Source: an uncultured Eubacteriales bacterium | Lineage (GTDB): Bacteria > Bacillota > Clostridia > Lachnospirales > Lachnospiraceae | Assembly: GCA_900321915.1 (NCBI GenBank) | Contig: ONXW01000369.1 | Location: 1-7,593, forward strand | Direction: 5' to 3' | DNA: 7,593 bases | Part shown: piece by piece, positions 6,999-7,593 of the stretch | How the letters are laid out: each line of letters opens with the position of its first letter | How positions within the stretch are numbered: the stretch's first letter is position 1 | The notes under the pieces: generated by a model | What the model was told of the DNA's origin: nothing | Seen by the model: only the letters and a program-made list of their open reading frames with translations | The model's database searches: none | Translations under genes and position numbers: made by a program

Positions 6999-7593
6999 TC
7001 AGCTTTCCTTTACGACCAGAATGTCCCCTGGATAAATGAATGGCACATCCTGATGGAACCATAACGCTGCCGTCGTTCCCGCAAAAGCCTTTTCAATTGC
7101 CCGCTGGGCGGTATCCAGATAATTCCAGAACCAGACATCCTCAACTTTCGCCGAATACTCCCGGTCTTTATGGAAAACGCTGATAATGTCGCCGGGCCTG
7201 ATTTCACCAAACAGCACCTTCACGCAGGTCACATATTCTTTCTTGTCCGAATACAGCGTTTTATGATTCGTACCGGCAGCCGCTACATGATGGCGGTAGG
7301 TGAAATCCGCTTCCGCTGCAGCCTTCGCGCCCGGAAAGCGGCCTGCCATGTCCTGCGATGCTTTCTCCGCGTCGCCCTGCGCCTTTCTAAACTCCTCCAG
7401 CGTCAGTTCTTCCAGCGGATCCACCAGCGCGTTGACCCAGCCTCTTTTCGCAATCGTTTTTCCCCGTACATCTTCATAGCCGAAACGGAAACCTGACTCC
7501 ACAAATGTTTTTGAACTGCGCAGGGGATACAGGATTCTCACTTTCCCGGCGCAGTCACTGCAGACCATATTTCCGTCTTTCAGAGTTACGTCC
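6999..7593 (-). CDS. Zinc-ribbon protein with EF-Tu domain 2-like beta-barrel, N-terminus outside window (first paralogue, partial)
   Basis: An ATG exists at 7568, but the frame stays open upstream to the window edge, reading DVTLKDGN and then MVCSDC. This lines up with KLADGSWLCGSC of the downstream paralogue, so the ATG is internal and the true start, with the first Cys pair, lies beyond 7593. Numbering from that Met, Cys3 and Cys6 are the second Cys pair. Residues about 55-75 are a charged helix (LTLEEFRKAQGDAEKASQDM). From about residue 105 to the end lies a beta-rich domain: VTCVKVLFGEIRPGDIISV, then YSAKVEDVWFW, EKAFAGTTAALWF and YPGDILVVKES. The G-x-(I)-x-x-GD opening, a KVEDV strand, the AFAG turn and the closing PGD follow EF-Tu/IF2 domain 2 closely. 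The function is unknown. It is followed after 13 bp by its paralogue and probably heads the leftward unit or continues one. Confidence 0.7.
   Translation of the reverse strand, partial: DVTLKDGNMVCSDCAGKVRILYPLRSSKTFVESGFRFGYEDVRGKTIAKRGWVNALVDPLEELTLEEFRKAQGDAEKASQDMAGRFPGAKAAAEADFTYRHHVAAAGTNHKTLYSDKKEYVTCVKVLFGEIRPGDIISVFHKDREYSAKVEDVWFWNYLDTAQRAIEKAFAGTTAALWFHQDVPFIYPGDILVVKES

Noticed and set aside
7566..7568. ATG as the start of the rightmost gene
   Set aside because: The frame remains open to the edge and the upstream residues align with the zinc-ribbon of the paralogue, so this Met is internal.

Overview
The window looks like a chromosomal segment of a gut-type Clostridia bacterium, probably Lachnospiraceae. 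This rests on moderately high GC, strong AGGAGG-type ribosome binding sites, and protein types common in that group: an HTH-TPR regulator, a secreted ComEC-like metallo-beta-lactamase-fold protein with a Cys-rich tail, an FMN-binding-domain flavoprotein, and zinc-ribbon proteins resembling DUF4428. It is an inference from resemblance; no marker gene is present. I see no tRNA, rRNA, CRISPR array, insertion sequence, integrase or phage gene.

The left half (1-4062) reads rightward. It holds the last codons of an unidentified gene, a DUF434-family protein (56-757), a 123-bp gap with a hairpin and a possible operator, a 676-residue HTH-TPR protein (881-2911), and, 29 bp on, a secreted or membrane-tethered MBL-fold hydrolase (2941-4062). 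A strong hairpin at 4069-4108 with T-tracts on both sides separates it from the leftward genes and probably terminates transcription from both directions.

The right half (4127-7593) reads leftward in tight succession. First come two tandem zinc-ribbon paralogues (the upstream one runs off the window edge), then a shortened flavoprotein (5612-6274), then an amidase-signature enzyme (4127-5596). The spacings of 13, 60 and 15 bp suggest one transcription unit whose promoter lies outside the window, although the 60-bp gap could mark a boundary.

The most notable points are these. The flavoprotein keeps its FMN domain, the start of its FAD domain and the C-terminal FAD segment, but has lost, in frame, the whole substrate-reducing middle. 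The two zinc-ribbon paralogues each end in a domain resembling the second beta-barrel of EF-Tu/IF2-type translation factors. The HTH-TPR protein carries a roughly 250-residue middle region I cannot assign and is probably co-transcribed with the extracellular MBL protein. I found no clear defence or mobile system; the novelty here is in domain architecture.
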